Shown: in pieces, positions 8,454-18,313 of the stretch | How positions within the stretch are numbered: position 1 is the first letter of the stretch | Layout of the letters: each line of letters begins with the position of its first letter | Origin: Candidatus Anammoxibacter sp. | Lineage (GTDB): Bacteria > Planctomycetota > Brocadiia > Brocadiales > Anammoxibacteraceae | DNA length: 64,000 nucleotides | Direction: 5' to 3' | Assembly: GCA_021777055.1 (NCBI GenBank) | Contig: JAIQZO010000056.1 | Span: forward strand, 62,001 to 126,000 | Made by a program: the position numbers and the translations under genes | The notes under the pieces: model-generated | The model's input: the letters and a program-made list of their open reading frames with translations, nothing else | What the model was told of the DNA's origin: nothing | Database searches by the model: none

Positions 8454-9961
8454 GACTTCCCTCCAAATACAGCGTTAATATAATCTGTAGGATCAAGTAG
8501 TTGCTCTGCCGCTTGTTTTGCCACGCCAAAAATCCATTCAGATCCCAATCCTATAGTTATGGTTATTATAGCAAGCATACAGACCGGCGCAACAAGCAAA
8601 ATATACTGTTTGGATGTTAAATTGGTTTTCGTAGACATTTTTTTATCAATTGACACCGGCATGTCCTTCCAGAACACTTCATTCCATATCTTTGTCATTG
8701 AAAACAGGGTTAATACGCTTACTATCAGAGCCACAGCAACAATATAGTAGTTTTGTACCTCTAATCCTGCCTTTATCAATATAAATTTGGCAAAAAAACC
8801 TGAAAGGGGAGGTACCCCCGCCAATGATAACGCGGGAATCATGAAAAGTATTGCAAGACCAGGATTTGTTTTATAAAGTCCACCTACCTCTTTCAGATGA
8901 TACGAACCACGCAGTCTGTGTACAATCCCGCTGATCAAGAACAGATTTGATTTTGCAATAATATTGTGGACTATAAATACTAGGACACCGGCCAGAGCTA
9001 ATGGTGTAAACAGACCAAGCCCCATGATCATATAACCAATCTGGCTGATTATATGAAAGGCCAGCAAACGCCTCATGCCATATTGGGCCACAGCACCAAG
9101 CACACCGGTTACCATAGTAAAACCTGCAATCACGATTATTAATGAATGGGTAAACTCTAAATTGTGGACAAAGATAAGGGTAAAGACACGTATTAAGGCA
9201 TAAACGCCTACCTTTGTCAGTAACCCGGCAAATATTGCCGATACAGCGGCAGGGGGTCTGTGGTAAGATGCAGGTAGCCAGAAAAATAGGGGAAAGACTC
9301 CGGCTTTAATACCGAATGCTACTAAAAAGAGCATGGCAGAGCTGCTTATCAAATGAGACTGCGGTTCTATGGCTAGCTTCTGTGCAAGGTCTGCCATATT
9401 TAATGTCCCTATCTTACCGTATAATATTCCCACCCCAGCGAGAAATAGCGCAGAAGAGACAAGGTTAAGGGTAACATATTTAACTGCGGCTTCCATTTGT
9501 AATCGTCTACCACCAAACGCCAACAATACGAAGGAAGCAATCAACATCACCTCAAACCATACATAAAGGTTAAAGATGTCTCCCGTTATAAAAGCCCCAT
9601 TTATCCCCATTAACAAGATGTGCAACAACGGAAAATATCCAAATGCAAGCCTCTGCTCATCAATGTCAATTAATGAATAAATTGACACAGTAAACGCAAT
9701 TATTCCAGCCATAATCACCATAACCGCACTGAACAGATCAACCACAATTGTAATGCCGTAGGGAGCGGGCCATTGGCCAATCTGCACAGACTGAATCCCA
9801 TCTTGGTGTACTATCTTAAATAACATTACGGCAACTATGAGAAGGCCTGCCGCGCCCACGGTACCCCAGACACGTTGAACTAAGCGCCACTTTCTTGCCA
9901 AAAACGCTATTATTGCAGTAGCAAATGGAATTATAATTGGAAGTACTATAAGAATCTGCAT
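8450..9961 (-). CDS. mrpD: MrpD, Na+(K+)/H+ antiporter subunit D of module ii
   Basis: 503 residues, normal MrpD length. Motifs seen are the TM5 glutamate in [20 protein letters not shown], the TM7 lysine region [37 protein letters not shown] (read in pieces), and the TM12-region lysine segment [14 protein letters not shown]. It begins at the base before the end of MrpC spacing (no gap) and overlaps MrpE by four bases. MrpD provides one of the two NuoL-type ion paths of the Mrp complex; the other is MrpA at 11664. Confidence 0.95.
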   Translation of the reverse strand: MQILIVLPIIIPFATAIIAFLARKWRLVQRVWGTVGAAGLLIVAVMLFKIVHQDGIQSVQIGQWPAPYGITIVVDLFSAVMVIMAGIIAFTVSIYSLIDIDEQRLAFGYFPLLHILLMGINGAFITGDIFNLYVWFEVMLIASFVLLAFGGRRLQMEAAVKYVTLNLVSSALFLAGVGILYGKIGTLNMADLAQKLAIEPQSHLISSSAMLFLVAFGIKAGVFPLFFWLPASYHRPPAAVSAIFAGLLTKVGVYALIRVFTLIFVHNLEFTHSLIIVIAGFTMVTGVLGAVAQYGMRRLLAFHIISQIGYMIMGLGLFTPLALAGVLVFIVHNIIAKSNLFLISGIVHRLRGSYHLKEVGGLYKTNPGLAILFMIPALSLAGVPPLSGFFAKFILIKAGLEVQNYYIVAVALIVSVLTLFSMTKIWNEVFWKDMPVSIDKKMSTKTNLTSKQYILLVAPVCMLAIITITIGLGSEWIFGVAKQAAEQLLDPTDYINAVFGGKS

Positions 9962-10303
9962 CTATCTCCCTCTCATTTCATCAATGTCATCGCTGCCTAT
10001 CATCTTATATGCACGCTGAATAAGAACAAGTACAAATGCCAAGACCCCAAAACTGATTACAATCGCCGTAAGAATCATAGCCTGCGGCAGTGGATCGGCA
10101 TACTCGGCGACCTCTGTTATACTCTCTTTTGAAATAATGGGTGGTTTTCCTTTAGTTAATCCGGCAGCGGTAAAAATAAGCAAATTCGACGCGTTACCTA
10201 GAAATATTAACCCTATTACCAGTTTAATAAGGCTACGCCTCAGTATGGAATATATACCGGCTGCATATAATCCGCCTATTACAAAAGCAAGTACGGTTTC
10301 CAT
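9962..10303 (-). CDS. mrpC: MrpC subunit of module ii
   Basis: 113 residues, three helices, NuoK-like. Visible family features are [27 protein letters not shown] and [27 protein letters not shown], the DPLPQALVLTAIVI motif that is nearly invariant in MrpC. The gene abuts MrpD directly and follows MrpB by two bases. The assignment is very secure. Confidence 0.95.
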   Translation of the reverse strand: METVLAFVIGGLYAAGIYSILRRSLIKLVIGLIFLGNASNLLIFTAAGLTKGKPPIISKESITEVAEYADPLPQAMILTAIVISFGVLAFVLVLIQRAYKMIGSDDIDEMRGR

Positions 10304-10305
10304 AA

Positions 10306-10722
10306 TTATTCCTCTGATAAAGAAAATATGATGGTTAATGTGACACCGGCCACAACAAAGTAGACACCTATATCAAAAAAGAATGGAGTGCCAACGGACC
10401 ATTTACCCAACAAAGGGAGCGTTACTTCCCACCAGATATCGGTCATGAATTGTTTCCCTGAAAACAGAGACAGAAAAGCGCTAATGAAAGAGATCAGTAA
10501 TCCTATACCAATCAATGTCCGTGGGTCAATTATTAACTTTTTTTTTGCAGATGTTACACAGAAAGCAGTGGAATACAAAACAAACCCACCTGCAGCTAAT
10601 AACCCCCCTATAAAACCTCCTCCTGGGCTATTATGTCCTCTAAAGAGAAAAATTAGCGAGAAGAGAAATATTAATGGGCTTAGATAACGGGTTGCTATGG
10701 CAAGGATAATTGAATGCATCAT
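10306..10722 (-). CDS. mrpB: MrpB subunit of module ii
   Basis: 138 residues, four helices, MnhB family. The diagnostic loop [26 protein letters not shown] is present, and the C-terminus contains [24 protein letters not shown], typical of MrpB. A free-standing MrpB without an attached MbhE domain is expected here because MrpA of this module is full length. It is separated from the PsiE-like gene upstream by 312 bases without a gene. Confidence 0.95.
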   Translation of the reverse strand: MMHSIILAIATRYLSPLIFLFSLIFLFRGHNSPGGGFIGGLLAAGGFVLYSTAFCVTSAKKKLIIDPRTLIGIGLLISFISAFLSLFSGKQFMTDIWWEVTLPLLGKWSVGTPFFFDIGVYFVVAGVTLTIIFSLSEE

Positions 10723-11034
10723 AATTAATCTCTGAGATCTTAATTCCTATTATAAGTTACACAGTGCAGGTCATGTGGCTGTAACCAAAAAATGGAGTAC
10801 TGTAGGTTTGGCGTAATGAAAAAAAGCAAAAAATCCCAAAATATCAACACTACAATTTTACAGCACTCAATTACTCCTGTTTTCTTTTACCTAATCTTTA
10901 AAGCGGAAATTCCACTTCTCTCTTAAAAAACAAATTTTTACAACTAATAGTATAATTTAGTATTTGTTAACACACATGGACCATAAAACACTTCAAGTAT
11001 AAGACCACTGTTTTTAATCCAATTTATTCCGGAA
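10723..11034. other. Intergenic gap in module ii
   Basis: No gene is seen on either strand. The segment is AT-rich. A loose inverted repeat pairs GGAGTACTGTA (about 10794) with TACAGCACTCAATTACTCC (about 10859). Near 10920-10960 the sequence AACAAATTTTTACAACTAAT followed by AGTATAATT resembles the outer end of the dispersed element at 55700-55730, so a remnant of that family may lie here. Confidence 0.4.
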
Positions 11035-11529
11035 TTACATGGTTGAGCTTAAAACTCTCTCTTTTTTAGGTTTTTTCGAAATAAGCCAATATGTAATTCC
11101 AAGTGCCAATATTACGGCCGCTGTGGCAAAAATATGCTCAGGCGCATGTTTACTGAAGTCAAATACAATGGCTTTTCGTGCAACGGCCATAAGTCCCGTT
11201 GCAATTACCAGCTTAATAGCTATTACATCCTTTCTTACATAGAGTGTAATGTTCAAGAAAATTTCGATAGCAATTAATACGGCCAGGAAGGCTCCAAAGG
11301 TTTCCAGTATATCTGAAATGCTCAAAAACATAAATGGAGGAGCCATTAATCTTTTGTAAAGCACCATAATTACGTCACCAATCCCCCAGATAATTACAAA
11401 AACCATAAGGACCGCAAGTACTTTTACTGCAACATGTATGATTCTGTGAAGAAACCCAATCAGTCGATCTTCGTGTTCACTTGGAAGTTCTTCATGAAAA
11501 ACTTCATTATTTATCTCTCCTATTTCCAT
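11035..11529 (-). CDS. PsiE-like integral membrane protein inside the Mrp operon
   Basis: 164 residues from the ATG at 11529, chosen because AAAGGAG lies seven bases upstream; a longer reading from 11595 adds 22 residues without support. Four predicted helices carry features of the phosphate-starvation-inducible PsiE family: VLMVFVIIWGIGDVIMVLYK, LETFGAFLAVLIAIEIFLNITLYVRK and KLVIATGLMAVARKAIV, the latter two in the family's characteristic order. A short acidic N-terminal tail precedes the first helix. It sits between mrpA and mrpB on the same strand, so it may be co-transcribed with the antiporter. Its molecular role is unknown even in well-studied relatives. Confidence 0.75.
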   Translation of the reverse strand: MEIGEINNEVFHEELPSEHEDRLIGFLHRIIHVAVKVLAVLMVFVIIWGIGDVIMVLYKRLMAPPFMFLSISDILETFGAFLAVLIAIEIFLNITLYVRKDVIAIKLVIATGLMAVARKAIVFDFSKHAPEHIFATAAVILALGITYWLISKKPKKERVLSSTM

Positions 11530-11663
11530 ATAAACTCCTTTCAGAAATTCAGTCTGCAGACAGATTGCCAAATATATTTTGTCAAATTTAACCAAAAGAT
11601 GGGTATATTTTTTATTCCTACTTTAGTATGTTAGTGATAACCATTAATGGCAGTCCTTTATCA

Positions 11664-13964
11664 TTACTCCGGCTTAATTTTCAATTTAAGAAGGGCATAA
11701 ACCCCGATTCCAACAACAGACAAAACAGTAATCTCGCCCATTGTATCAAAACCGCGAAAATCAACAAGTATCACGTTAACAATATTCTTACCATGCCCAA
11801 GCAGTGCACTATTTTTCGTAAAATATTCTGAAATGGGTTGGTGGAACTGGATATTTCCTGCTTTTAAAACCAAAGCGGTCATAACGCCACCGCATGCTAA
11901 TGATACACATGCGTCCCTTATACGTGACGCAGAACTGGAAAGTTTTGAAAACCGTGGAAGATGGTAAACTACCAGAACAAATAAGATGACCGTCAAGGTT
12001 TCCACAAGTGTTTGTGTTACGGCCAGGTCAGGGGCACCATAAAGTATATAGATTAATGACATGGAATAACCTACTACTCCAAGAGCTGCTACCGCGGCCA
12101 ATCTCGTTGACGAAAGAACTGCTATCGCCGCCGCGCCCAGCATAAATAATCCCAACGCAACTTCGTAAAACTTCATGGTATGTAGTCCTATTGACCCATG
12201 AATACCACCTAATTTAAACAACATGAAGCTTACCAAAATGGCAGTTACTGAGAAAATCGTTAATAAATAATATCTTTGATATCCGCTTTGAATGATTGCA
12301 GTTTGAACTTTAGCTACTTGCAACAGGCCATTTAAAGATAGTTTATACAAATTATCAGGCATAAATTTATATACAATATTTAAACGGCAAACAACTCTTT
12401 GTATTTTATACCACCAATAATATATGCAAAAACCCCCAGCGACAGTTATTGCACTAAGTGCCAGGGCGGGATTAAATCCGTGCCACAAGGCAAGGTGCAC
12501 AGAAACGTGACTGCCTGTAACTGCAGAAACCGCAGATGAAAAGATAGATTGATCAATAAAACCCGGAACGATACCACAAATCATACCCATAATTGCCAGT
12601 ATTAAAGGTCCTATCCACATCCCAAAAGGTGTCTTATGTGGTTTTTTAGGAATGCCACCCGTTTTCCAGATAAACGGATGAATGCCAGAGATCCATGCCG
12701 TTGCAAACATTAGCATATTAGTGAACAGTGCGGCAACAGTCAACAGAGGAGTCACCCACGTTACGGCTATTACCGATTCATAAAAGAGCTCTTTACCCAC
12801 AAATCCAAATGTAGGAGGCAATCCTGATTTTGAAACCGCAGCGGTTATTCCTGCAATTCCAACCATAGGCATAAGTTTCCATAAACCACCCAGCTTTCTG
12901 ATGTCCCTAGTACCGGTTTCATGGTCAATAATGCCTGCAACTAAAAATAGAGCGCCTTTATACATTGCATGTCCCAAAAGAAATACCATTGCGGCCTGAA
13001 TGGCAAGCTCCGTACCCACACCTAAAAGCATTGTTAATATACCTAAAACACTTACAGTTGAATATGCCAAGATACGTTTAAGATCGTGCTGTTGTAAGGC
13101 AAGAACTACCCCTATTATCATCGTAATCATTCCAACAATAGTAAGTGTGTAGAACCAGATCTCTGTACCGCCTAGGAGAGGACTTACTCTAGCTAAAAGG
13201 TATATACCCGCTTTAACCATTGTTGCCGAATGAAGATATGTACTTACTGGCGCAGGCGCTTCCATTGCTCCTGGTAACCAGAAATGGAACGGAACCTGGG
13301 CTGATTTGGTAAATGCCCCAATTAAAATAAGGATTAGTATGGCAAGGTAATAAGGGTGATTTCTAATTAAATCACCACTGTTTATTAAAATAGAAAGTTT
13401 ATACCCATTTTCCGTAAGGCCTAGTAAAATCATTCCCGCTAATAGAGACAGGCCTCCTATGCCTGTAACAAGCAACGCTCGCAGGGCGGCCGTTCTTGCT
13501 TCTTCCCGTTCGTTATTAAACCCTATTAATAGATAAGAGCTTATACTTGTAAGTTCCCAGAAAATTACAATTGTAAAGAGATTGTCAGACAAAACAAGGC
13601 CTAACATTGCACCCATAAACAGTAAAATGTATAGATAAAAGCGGCCAATAAAAATGTGTCCAGCAAGGTATCTCCCGGCATAAATAATTACAAGACCACC
13701 AACTCCGGTAATAAGCAATGCAAACAGTAAGCTTAAGCCATCCAGGTAAAACGAAAGGTTTATTCCCAGACTGGGTATCCATTTATACGTTACGGCAATT
13801 ACCTCACCGGATGAAATCAATTTTATATGATTAATAAAGAGTCCGAATAGAATAAATGGCAAGATAGCAATAATCCATCCTGTGTATTGACGTCCGAGGC
13901 GATAAATAAACGGTGCCAGTATTGCCACAAAAAAGCATATGAGAACTGCAATCAACAAACCCAT
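11664..13964 (-). CDS. mrpA: MrpA, Na+(K+)/H+ antiporter subunit A of module ii
   Basis: 766 residues, normal MrpA size. The N-terminal NuoL-like part (about 1-480) contains the TM5 glutamate in TIVIFWELTSISSYLLIGFN, the lysine region TKSAQVPFHFWLPGAMEAP and STYLHSATMVKAGIYL, and GLPPTFGFVGKELFYES. The DUF4040-like part (about 590-670) contains YILYGAPDLAVTQTLVETLTVILF, and the C-terminal MbhE-like part NIVNVILVDFRGFDTMGEIT. It therefore carries in one chain the domains that are split or differently fused in modules i and iii. It heads module ii. MrpA forms a cation/proton path together with MrpD in the plasma or an internal membrane. Confidence 0.95.
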   Translation of the reverse strand: MGLLIAVLICFFVAILAPFIYRLGRQYTGWIIAILPFILFGLFINHIKLISSGEVIAVTYKWIPSLGINLSFYLDGLSLLFALLITGVGGLVIIYAGRYLAGHIFIGRFYLYILLFMGAMLGLVLSDNLFTIVIFWELTSISSYLLIGFNNEREEARTAALRALLVTGIGGLSLLAGMILLGLTENGYKLSILINSGDLIRNHPYYLAILILILIGAFTKSAQVPFHFWLPGAMEAPAPVSTYLHSATMVKAGIYLLARVSPLLGGTEIWFYTLTIVGMITMIIGVVLALQQHDLKRILAYSTVSVLGILTMLLGVGTELAIQAAMVFLLGHAMYKGALFLVAGIIDHETGTRDIRKLGGLWKLMPMVGIAGITAAVSKSGLPPTFGFVGKELFYESVIAVTWVTPLLTVAALFTNMLMFATAWISGIHPFIWKTGGIPKKPHKTPFGMWIGPLILAIMGMICGIVPGFIDQSIFSSAVSAVTGSHVSVHLALWHGFNPALALSAITVAGGFCIYYWWYKIQRVVCRLNIVYKFMPDNLYKLSLNGLLQVAKVQTAIIQSGYQRYYLLTIFSVTAILVSFMLFKLGGIHGSIGLHTMKFYEVALGLFMLGAAAIAVLSSTRLAAVAALGVVGYSMSLIYILYGAPDLAVTQTLVETLTVILFVLVVYHLPRFSKLSSSASRIRDACVSLACGGVMTALVLKAGNIQFHQPISEYFTKNSALLGHGKNIVNVILVDFRGFDTMGEITVLSVVGIGVYALLKLKIKPE

Positions 13965-14274
13965 AATAATCTACAACTATAAAAAATATAAAAAAGTTTT
14001 TTACGATACCTAGTTATTTTGTTAGAACAGGAATTAATAAGGTTACAGAAGGGAATACCTTAGGGAGTAAAATAACAGAAACCAATGTTATTTACAAGCA
14101 TTGCAGATTTTACAACTTTAGAAATATTTTGCGGAAATCAATAATAAATTTGTCTAGCAGCTTATATTTTGCAAAGAAACGAAATCAAAAGCGGGGGGAT
14201 TAAAGAAAATGATACCTTTTTTTTAATGTAGGGTGCATTGCATGCACCCTACATAGTTCTAATCTTTTTTTTAA
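13965..14274. other. Intergenic gap with a 13-bp perfect hairpin
   Basis: No gene is seen. The only clear structure is ATGTAGGGTGCAT, three bases, ATGCACCCTACAT at 14227-14255, just downstream of the parvulin stop. On the plus strand it is followed nine bases later by a T run. On the minus strand, in which the neighbouring genes are read, it is followed by TTAAAAAAAA, so it is not a classical intrinsic terminator for them. It may act as a REP-like palindrome or a 3'-end stabiliser. Confidence 0.5.
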
Positions 14275-14556
14275 TTAATCAGTACGGCTTGTGATCTCAA
14301 TAAGATGATATCCAAACTGTGTTTGAACCGGCCCATGTGCCTTGCCAACTTCATCATTAAAAACAACCTGGTCAAACTCTTTAACCATCTGTCCCGGGCT
14401 AAACTCACCCAGATCTCCTCCATCTTTCCCTGAAGGACATTTTGAGTGTTCCTTTGCCAGTTTTGCAAAGTCTGACCCGTTTTCAATCTGTTCTTTCAGG
14501 CTTAAACACTCTTCTTTACTTGGTACCAATATGTGGCGAGCTCTGGCTACTGTCAT
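14275..14556 (-). CDS. Parvulin-type peptidyl-prolyl cis-trans isomerase
   Basis: 93 residues, a free-standing PpiC/rotamase domain. Typical features are [14 protein letters not shown] at the N-terminus, [23 protein letters not shown] in the middle, and [14 protein letters not shown] at the C-terminus, matching E. coli PpiC in size and order. There is no signal peptide, so it should be cytoplasmic. It lies between antiporter modules i and ii on the same strand, with gaps of 115 and 310 bases, and is probably an unrelated passenger. Family assignment is secure. Confidence 0.93.
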   Translation of the reverse strand: MTVARARHILVPSKEECLSLKEQIENGSDFAKLAKEHSKCPSGKDGGDLGEFSPGQMVKEFDQVVFNDEVGKAHGPVQTQFGYHLIEITSRTD

Positions 14557-14671
14557 TTTTCCTCCAATTAAAAATGGAAAGTAAAAAAATATAATAATGT
14601 CCTTTCATTAATACATTATTATATTTGTTCTAAAATCCCGCTCTATTTTTTTTCAAAACTGCAGATATAAA

Positions 14672-16462
14672 TTATCGTAAAAGCATAGCTGCAGCTTTTT
14701 CAGCAATAGCAACAGGTATCTTTGCCGCAATACCAAAAAATATACAAGCCCCTGAAAGTACAAGTGTAGGTGCTAACATGGTCCATGGAGCCTCTCCCCT
14801 TTTTATTAATGCTAAGTTATAATCCCTTGTCCTTCTACCAATACCTTCCAATGACCTTCTGTCAGGCATAAATTGCCTTCTGTCTTCCTCTGATACCCTT
14901 CTGTCATTTTTGACAACTTCCCATCTTCCATGCTCGTCCCATTGTTCTAAAGGCTGCCACTGTTTGTCTAATTGCCGTCTTCTGTCTTCTTTGTTTTTTC
15001 TTCTTGTCCCTTTGAATTCACTTCTTCTTTCCAGATTTATCCTTCTATCCCCGAAGTTTTCTCTCTTTTCTCTTCTATCCCAATTTATATTGATGTTTAC
15101 TCGTCTGTCTTCATGCAATAATGCCGGTTCTTCATAAAAATAAATCTTTTCAATAATTCGCCAGAAATAAACTGCAGTAAGTAATGAACTTATTATCAGG
15201 ACTGGAACAAAATACCACATACCTGCATCCAAAGCACCAATAGCAATATGCCACTTACTGACAAAACCTACAGTGAGAGGCACACCAATCATAGATAATC
15301 CTGAAACCGTAAATGCCGCCATAGTGAAGGGCATCCTTTTTCCCATTCCTTCTAGATCATCTATACGCTCTATACCTGCTTTGTAAACAAGACAACCGAC
15401 AATTAAAAAGAGGGAACCTTTCATTAAGGCGTGATTCAGTATATGAATTATACTTCCGGTCATTGCTATCTGGTTAGTCAATGTTGCACCAAGTACAATG
15501 TATCCTACCTGTCCAATACTGGAATAGGCAAGCATCAGCTTAATCTTGGTTTGGGCAATAGCAAGTATGGAACCAACGACTATTGCGATTGACGAGATAA
15601 TAATGAGGATATTTGCGATGGGAACATTCTCTACAGAGAATTCTACTTTAAAAACAGTAAACATAACCCGTAACATCACATACAGACCAACCTTTGTTCC
15701 CACAGCGGCCATTATAGAGCTCACTACGGATGGGGAGTAGTTATAAACCTTAGGCAACCAGAAATGGAGAGGAAAGAGGGCGACTTTGAGACACAATCCC
15801 ACTGTAAAAAATGCAAAAGCTGTCAAAATCACGGTTGAGTTGTAAAACTCCGGCAATCTTTCACGCAGATCTGCAATGTTCAGTGTTCCAGTCTGCATAT
15901 AAATATAACCGATGCCGATTAGTATGAATGTCCCGGCAATTGTTCCGAAAATCAGATAGTTAAAACTCGCAACCAGTGCATTTCTATGTTTGCCTAATGC
16001 TACAAGTGCATAACCTGCAAGGGAAGATATCTCCAGGAAAACATAAAGATTAAAGATGTCTCCTGTAATAACAATCCCCATAAGGCCTGTTATCAAAAGC
16101 ATGTATATGGAATAGAATGCAGGAATCTTTCTCTCTTCTATCTCATGTTCCACACTCTTTTCTGCATAGAACGCAACAACAAAAGCGATAAAGGCAATTA
16201 CCGTAATCACAAACCCGTTCAGGTGGTCTATGGAATACTCTATGCCCCAAGGAGGCTTCCAACCCCCTAGGTGATAAGTAACCTTTCCTGTATTTGCTAC
16301 TTTATTTAACAGGTATATTGATCCCGATAAACTGAAGAATAACGCCACACATGAGACTATCCAGCAGGCAAACCTATTAACCCTGCCAATGACAGGAATA
16401 ACAACTGCGGAAATCAGAGGTATTAAGATTACAAGTACCGGTAAGTGCTGCAAAAATCTCAT
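14672..16462 (-). CDS. MrpD-like antiporter subunit of module i with an Arg/Asp-rich insert
   Basis: 596 residues; a normal MrpD has about 500. Residues 1-440 follow the family with the TM5 glutamate (E144, in NLYVFLEISSLAGYALVALG), the TM7 lysine (K226, in LCLKVALFPLHFWLPK) and SVVSSIMAAVGTKVGLYVMLR. The excess is a hydrophilic insert at about 450-548, before the last helix, in which DRR or ERR recurs about eight times (EDRRVN, WDRREK, GDRRIN, LERRSE, EDRRRQ, NDRRVS, EDRRQF, PDRRSL). The last helix (about 560-595) is intact, so the insert lies in a soluble loop. The gene starts one base after the MrpC-like stop and closes module i. Confidence 0.92.
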   Translation of the reverse strand: MRFLQHLPVLVILIPLISAVVIPVIGRVNRFACWIVSCVALFFSLSGSIYLLNKVANTGKVTYHLGGWKPPWGIEYSIDHLNGFVITVIAFIAFVVAFYAEKSVEHEIEERKIPAFYSIYMLLITGLMGIVITGDIFNLYVFLEISSLAGYALVALGKHRNALVASFNYLIFGTIAGTFILIGIGYIYMQTGTLNIADLRERLPEFYNSTVILTAFAFFTVGLCLKVALFPLHFWLPKVYNYSPSVVSSIMAAVGTKVGLYVMLRVMFTVFKVEFSVENVPIANILIIISSIAIVVGSILAIAQTKIKLMLAYSSIGQVGYIVLGATLTNQIAMTGSIIHILNHALMKGSLFLIVGCLVYKAGIERIDDLEGMGKRMPFTMAAFTVSGLSMIGVPLTVGFVSKWHIAIGALDAGMWYFVPVLIISSLLTAVYFWRIIEKIYFYEEPALLHEDRRVNININWDRREKRENFGDRRINLERRSEFKGTRRKNKEDRRRQLDKQWQPLEQWDEHGRWEVVKNDRRVSEEDRRQFMPDRRSLEGIGRRTRDYNLALIKRGEAPWTMLAPTLVLSGACIFFGIAAKIPVAIAEKAAAMLLR

Positions 16463-16463
16463 C

Positions 16464-16841
16464 CTATACCCTTCCCTTTATATATTCTCTCTGCTGCTCA
16501 ATTATTATACCGTCTTCTTCCATTGTTCCAAAGGCTTTGTGTATCTTTATGATAAGGGCAAGGGCAACTGCAGTGGTACTAACACCAACGACTATTGCGG
16601 TTAGCATAAGGCAATGGGGAAGCGGATTATCATAGACTTGTGACTTGTCCCACAAAATCGGAGCAGTCCCGCCTTTCACTTTTGCCATTGTTATGTAAAA
16701 TAAAAAGACCGAGATCTGAAATAGATTTATACCGATAATCTTTTTTATCAGATTACCGCGTGCGATAACGGCATAAAAACCCAGCATCATAAGTATGATA
16801 ACTATCCAGTAGTTATATTTTGCTAAAATTAATTCAACCAT
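16464..16841 (-). CDS. MrpC-like subunit of module i
   Basis: 125 residues, three helices, NuoK/MrpC family. Seen are ARGNLIKKIIGINLFQISVFLFYITMA and VYDNPLPHCLMLTAIVVGVSTTAVALALII; the NPLPxxLMLTAIVVGV segment is the family signature. The C-terminus has a 20-residue charged tail (GTMEEDGIIIEQQREYI). It is followed one base later by the D subunit and preceded by a 74-base gap after MrpB. Confidence 0.93.
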   Translation of the reverse strand: MVELILAKYNYWIVIILMMLGFYAVIARGNLIKKIIGINLFQISVFLFYITMAKVKGGTAPILWDKSQVYDNPLPHCLMLTAIVVGVSTTAVALALIIKIHKAFGTMEEDGIIIEQQREYIKGRV

Positions 16842-16915
16842 TAGTTCTAATAAAATAATTTGAGCTTATAAAATATAATTTAAAGAAATTACCAACATCT
16901 GTTTCTAGCAGGGGA

Positions 16916-17401
16916 TTAACTACTTTTTAGATTCGAAGGCTCCATCTTCTTCTTTTTTTTAGATTCGAAGGTTTCGTCGTCTTTTCTTGCAGTTTCAAAG
17001 AAGAGGGTTGTCATAACTGCAGAAACGGTAATTTGAACGCCAATTTCAACCCCATACATACCCAGATGATGAGCCAGATGATGATCAAGGGGGAATTTGC
17101 TGTACTCAAGATATGCACCACCGGCAATTAAACAGAGAATTCCAACCCCAGCATAAACTAATACCCCAACGGATGAAAAAATATCATTAAATTTCTGCGA
17201 AACCAATTTTCTGCCTTCTTCTTCTCCGAATGCCAGAACATATAAAATGATACTGGAACCTAATATAACACCGCCTTGAAAACCACCACCGGGACCTAAG
17301 TCACCATGAGCGAGTACATAGTAGGAATATAGCTGTATAAAAGGGATAAGAATTTTTGATATTACCCCTAAGCTTATTATGTGATCTTCTTTTCTGGCCA
17401 T
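16916..17401 (-). CDS. MrpB-like subunit of module i
   Basis: 161 residues, four helices, MnhB family, with YYVLAHGDLGPGGGFQGGVILGSSIILYVLAFG as the diagnostic loop. The C-terminus is a lysine-rich tail encoded by a short local duplication (TTTTTAGATTCGAAGG appears twice at about 16921-16972), which may be a recent slippage event. It overlaps the upstream DUF4040-MbhE gene by 25 bases. Unlike module iii, no MbhE domain is fused to it. Confidence 0.93.
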   Translation of the reverse strand: MARKEDHIISLGVISKILIPFIQLYSYYVLAHGDLGPGGGFQGGVILGSSIILYVLAFGEEEGRKLVSQKFNDIFSSVGVLVYAGVGILCLIAGGAYLEYSKFPLDHHLAHHLGMYGVEIGVQITVSAVMTTLFFETARKDDETFESKKKKKMEPSNLKSS

Positions 17402-17958
17402 TTCTCTCTCCTAAGCAAGACTACAACACAAATACCTGCGGCAAAAATAACAGTAGTTTCACCAAGCGTATCATATCCCCTATAGTTTGCAAGGATAGCA
17501 GTTACTATATTTATACTTCCAGCTTCGTGGTCAGCATCATGGATATAAGTCGGGGCAACATGTTTGTTTATGGGAGCATTCGGGTCTTCAAAAGCAGGCA
17601 TATCAATTGTTCCGTACAATAATACCGCTCCTGTAATTACCACAACAACGATTGGCATAATTTTTGTACTTATCCCTTTGTGAACAACTGGAGCAAACTC
17701 CTTAGGCACATTGACCTGTTCTTCGTACCTTTTAGTTCTGCTTAACGTGGCAATTAAGAGCACAGAAGTAATACCTGCACCCACTGCAGCTTCAGTAAAT
17801 GCAACATCAACCGCATTTAGCACAGTCCATTCAACTGCCATTAAAAAGCTAAAAGCGGCTAGAATAATAATAGCGCTTAGCAGATCTTTTAGAAATATTG
17901 CTGCCACAGAACATACAACAATAAAGAAAAGTAAGAAAACATCAATTATCTCAATCAT
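17377..17958 (-). CDS. DUF4040-MbhE fusion subunit of module i
   Basis: 193 residues. The N-terminal 75 are DUF4040/MbhD-like (EWTVLNAVDVAFTEAAVGAGITSVLLIA). After a helix and a periplasmic-looking linker rich in histidine and acidic residues (HVAPTYIHDADHEAG), the C-terminus is MbhE-like (NIVTAILANYRGYDTLGETT). Together they equal the C-terminal third of MrpA as a separate protein, the arrangement of MbhD+MbhE of membrane-bound hydrogenases. It overlaps MrpG by eight bases and MrpB by 25. Confidence 0.9.
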   Translation of the reverse strand: MIEIIDVFLLFFIVVCSVAAIFLKDLLSAIIILAAFSFLMAVEWTVLNAVDVAFTEAAVGAGITSVLLIATLSRTKRYEEQVNVPKEFAPVVHKGISTKIMPIVVVVITGAVLLYGTIDMPAFEDPNAPINKHVAPTYIHDADHEAGSINIVTAILANYRGYDTLGETTVIFAAGICVVVLLRREKWPEKKIT

Positions 17959-18277
17959 CTTTTTTCCAGGGTTTCAGTCCACTCAGATGAGCCGACTGCG
18001 CAAGAAAATGGGTTGCAGTAGGGTTAGCAATAAAGATAAAAATAATAATAAACAGTAACTTAACGCTTATAAACGAAACACCTTCGTAAACCATAAGGCC
18101 AAGTAATACCAATCCCTGACCTAATGTATCTGTCTTTCCGGCCGGATGCATCCTGGTGTAAAAATCAGGAAACCTGAGAACACCAACTGATCCGGTCACT
18201 ATCAAAAAACACCCTAATCCCAGTAATATACCGGTTATAATAGTCCTTATATCCATATTAATAAGTGTATTTAACAA
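17951..18277 (-). CDS. MrpG subunit of module i
   Basis: 108 residues, three helices. The MrpG hallmark GSVGVLRFPDFYTRMHPAGKTDTLGQGLVLLGLMVYEG is present, followed by NPTATHFLAQSAHLSGLKPW, where the THxLAxAA segment is also typical. It lies 36 bases after MrpF. No oddities. Confidence 0.94.
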   Translation of the reverse strand: MLNTLINMDIRTIITGILLGLGCFLIVTGSVGVLRFPDFYTRMHPAGKTDTLGQGLVLLGLMVYEGVSFISVKLLFIIIFIFIANPTATHFLAQSAHLSGLKPWKKDD

Positions 18278-18313
18278 TACTGCTGCAAACTTTAGTGTAA
18301 CGTTGTCATGTTT

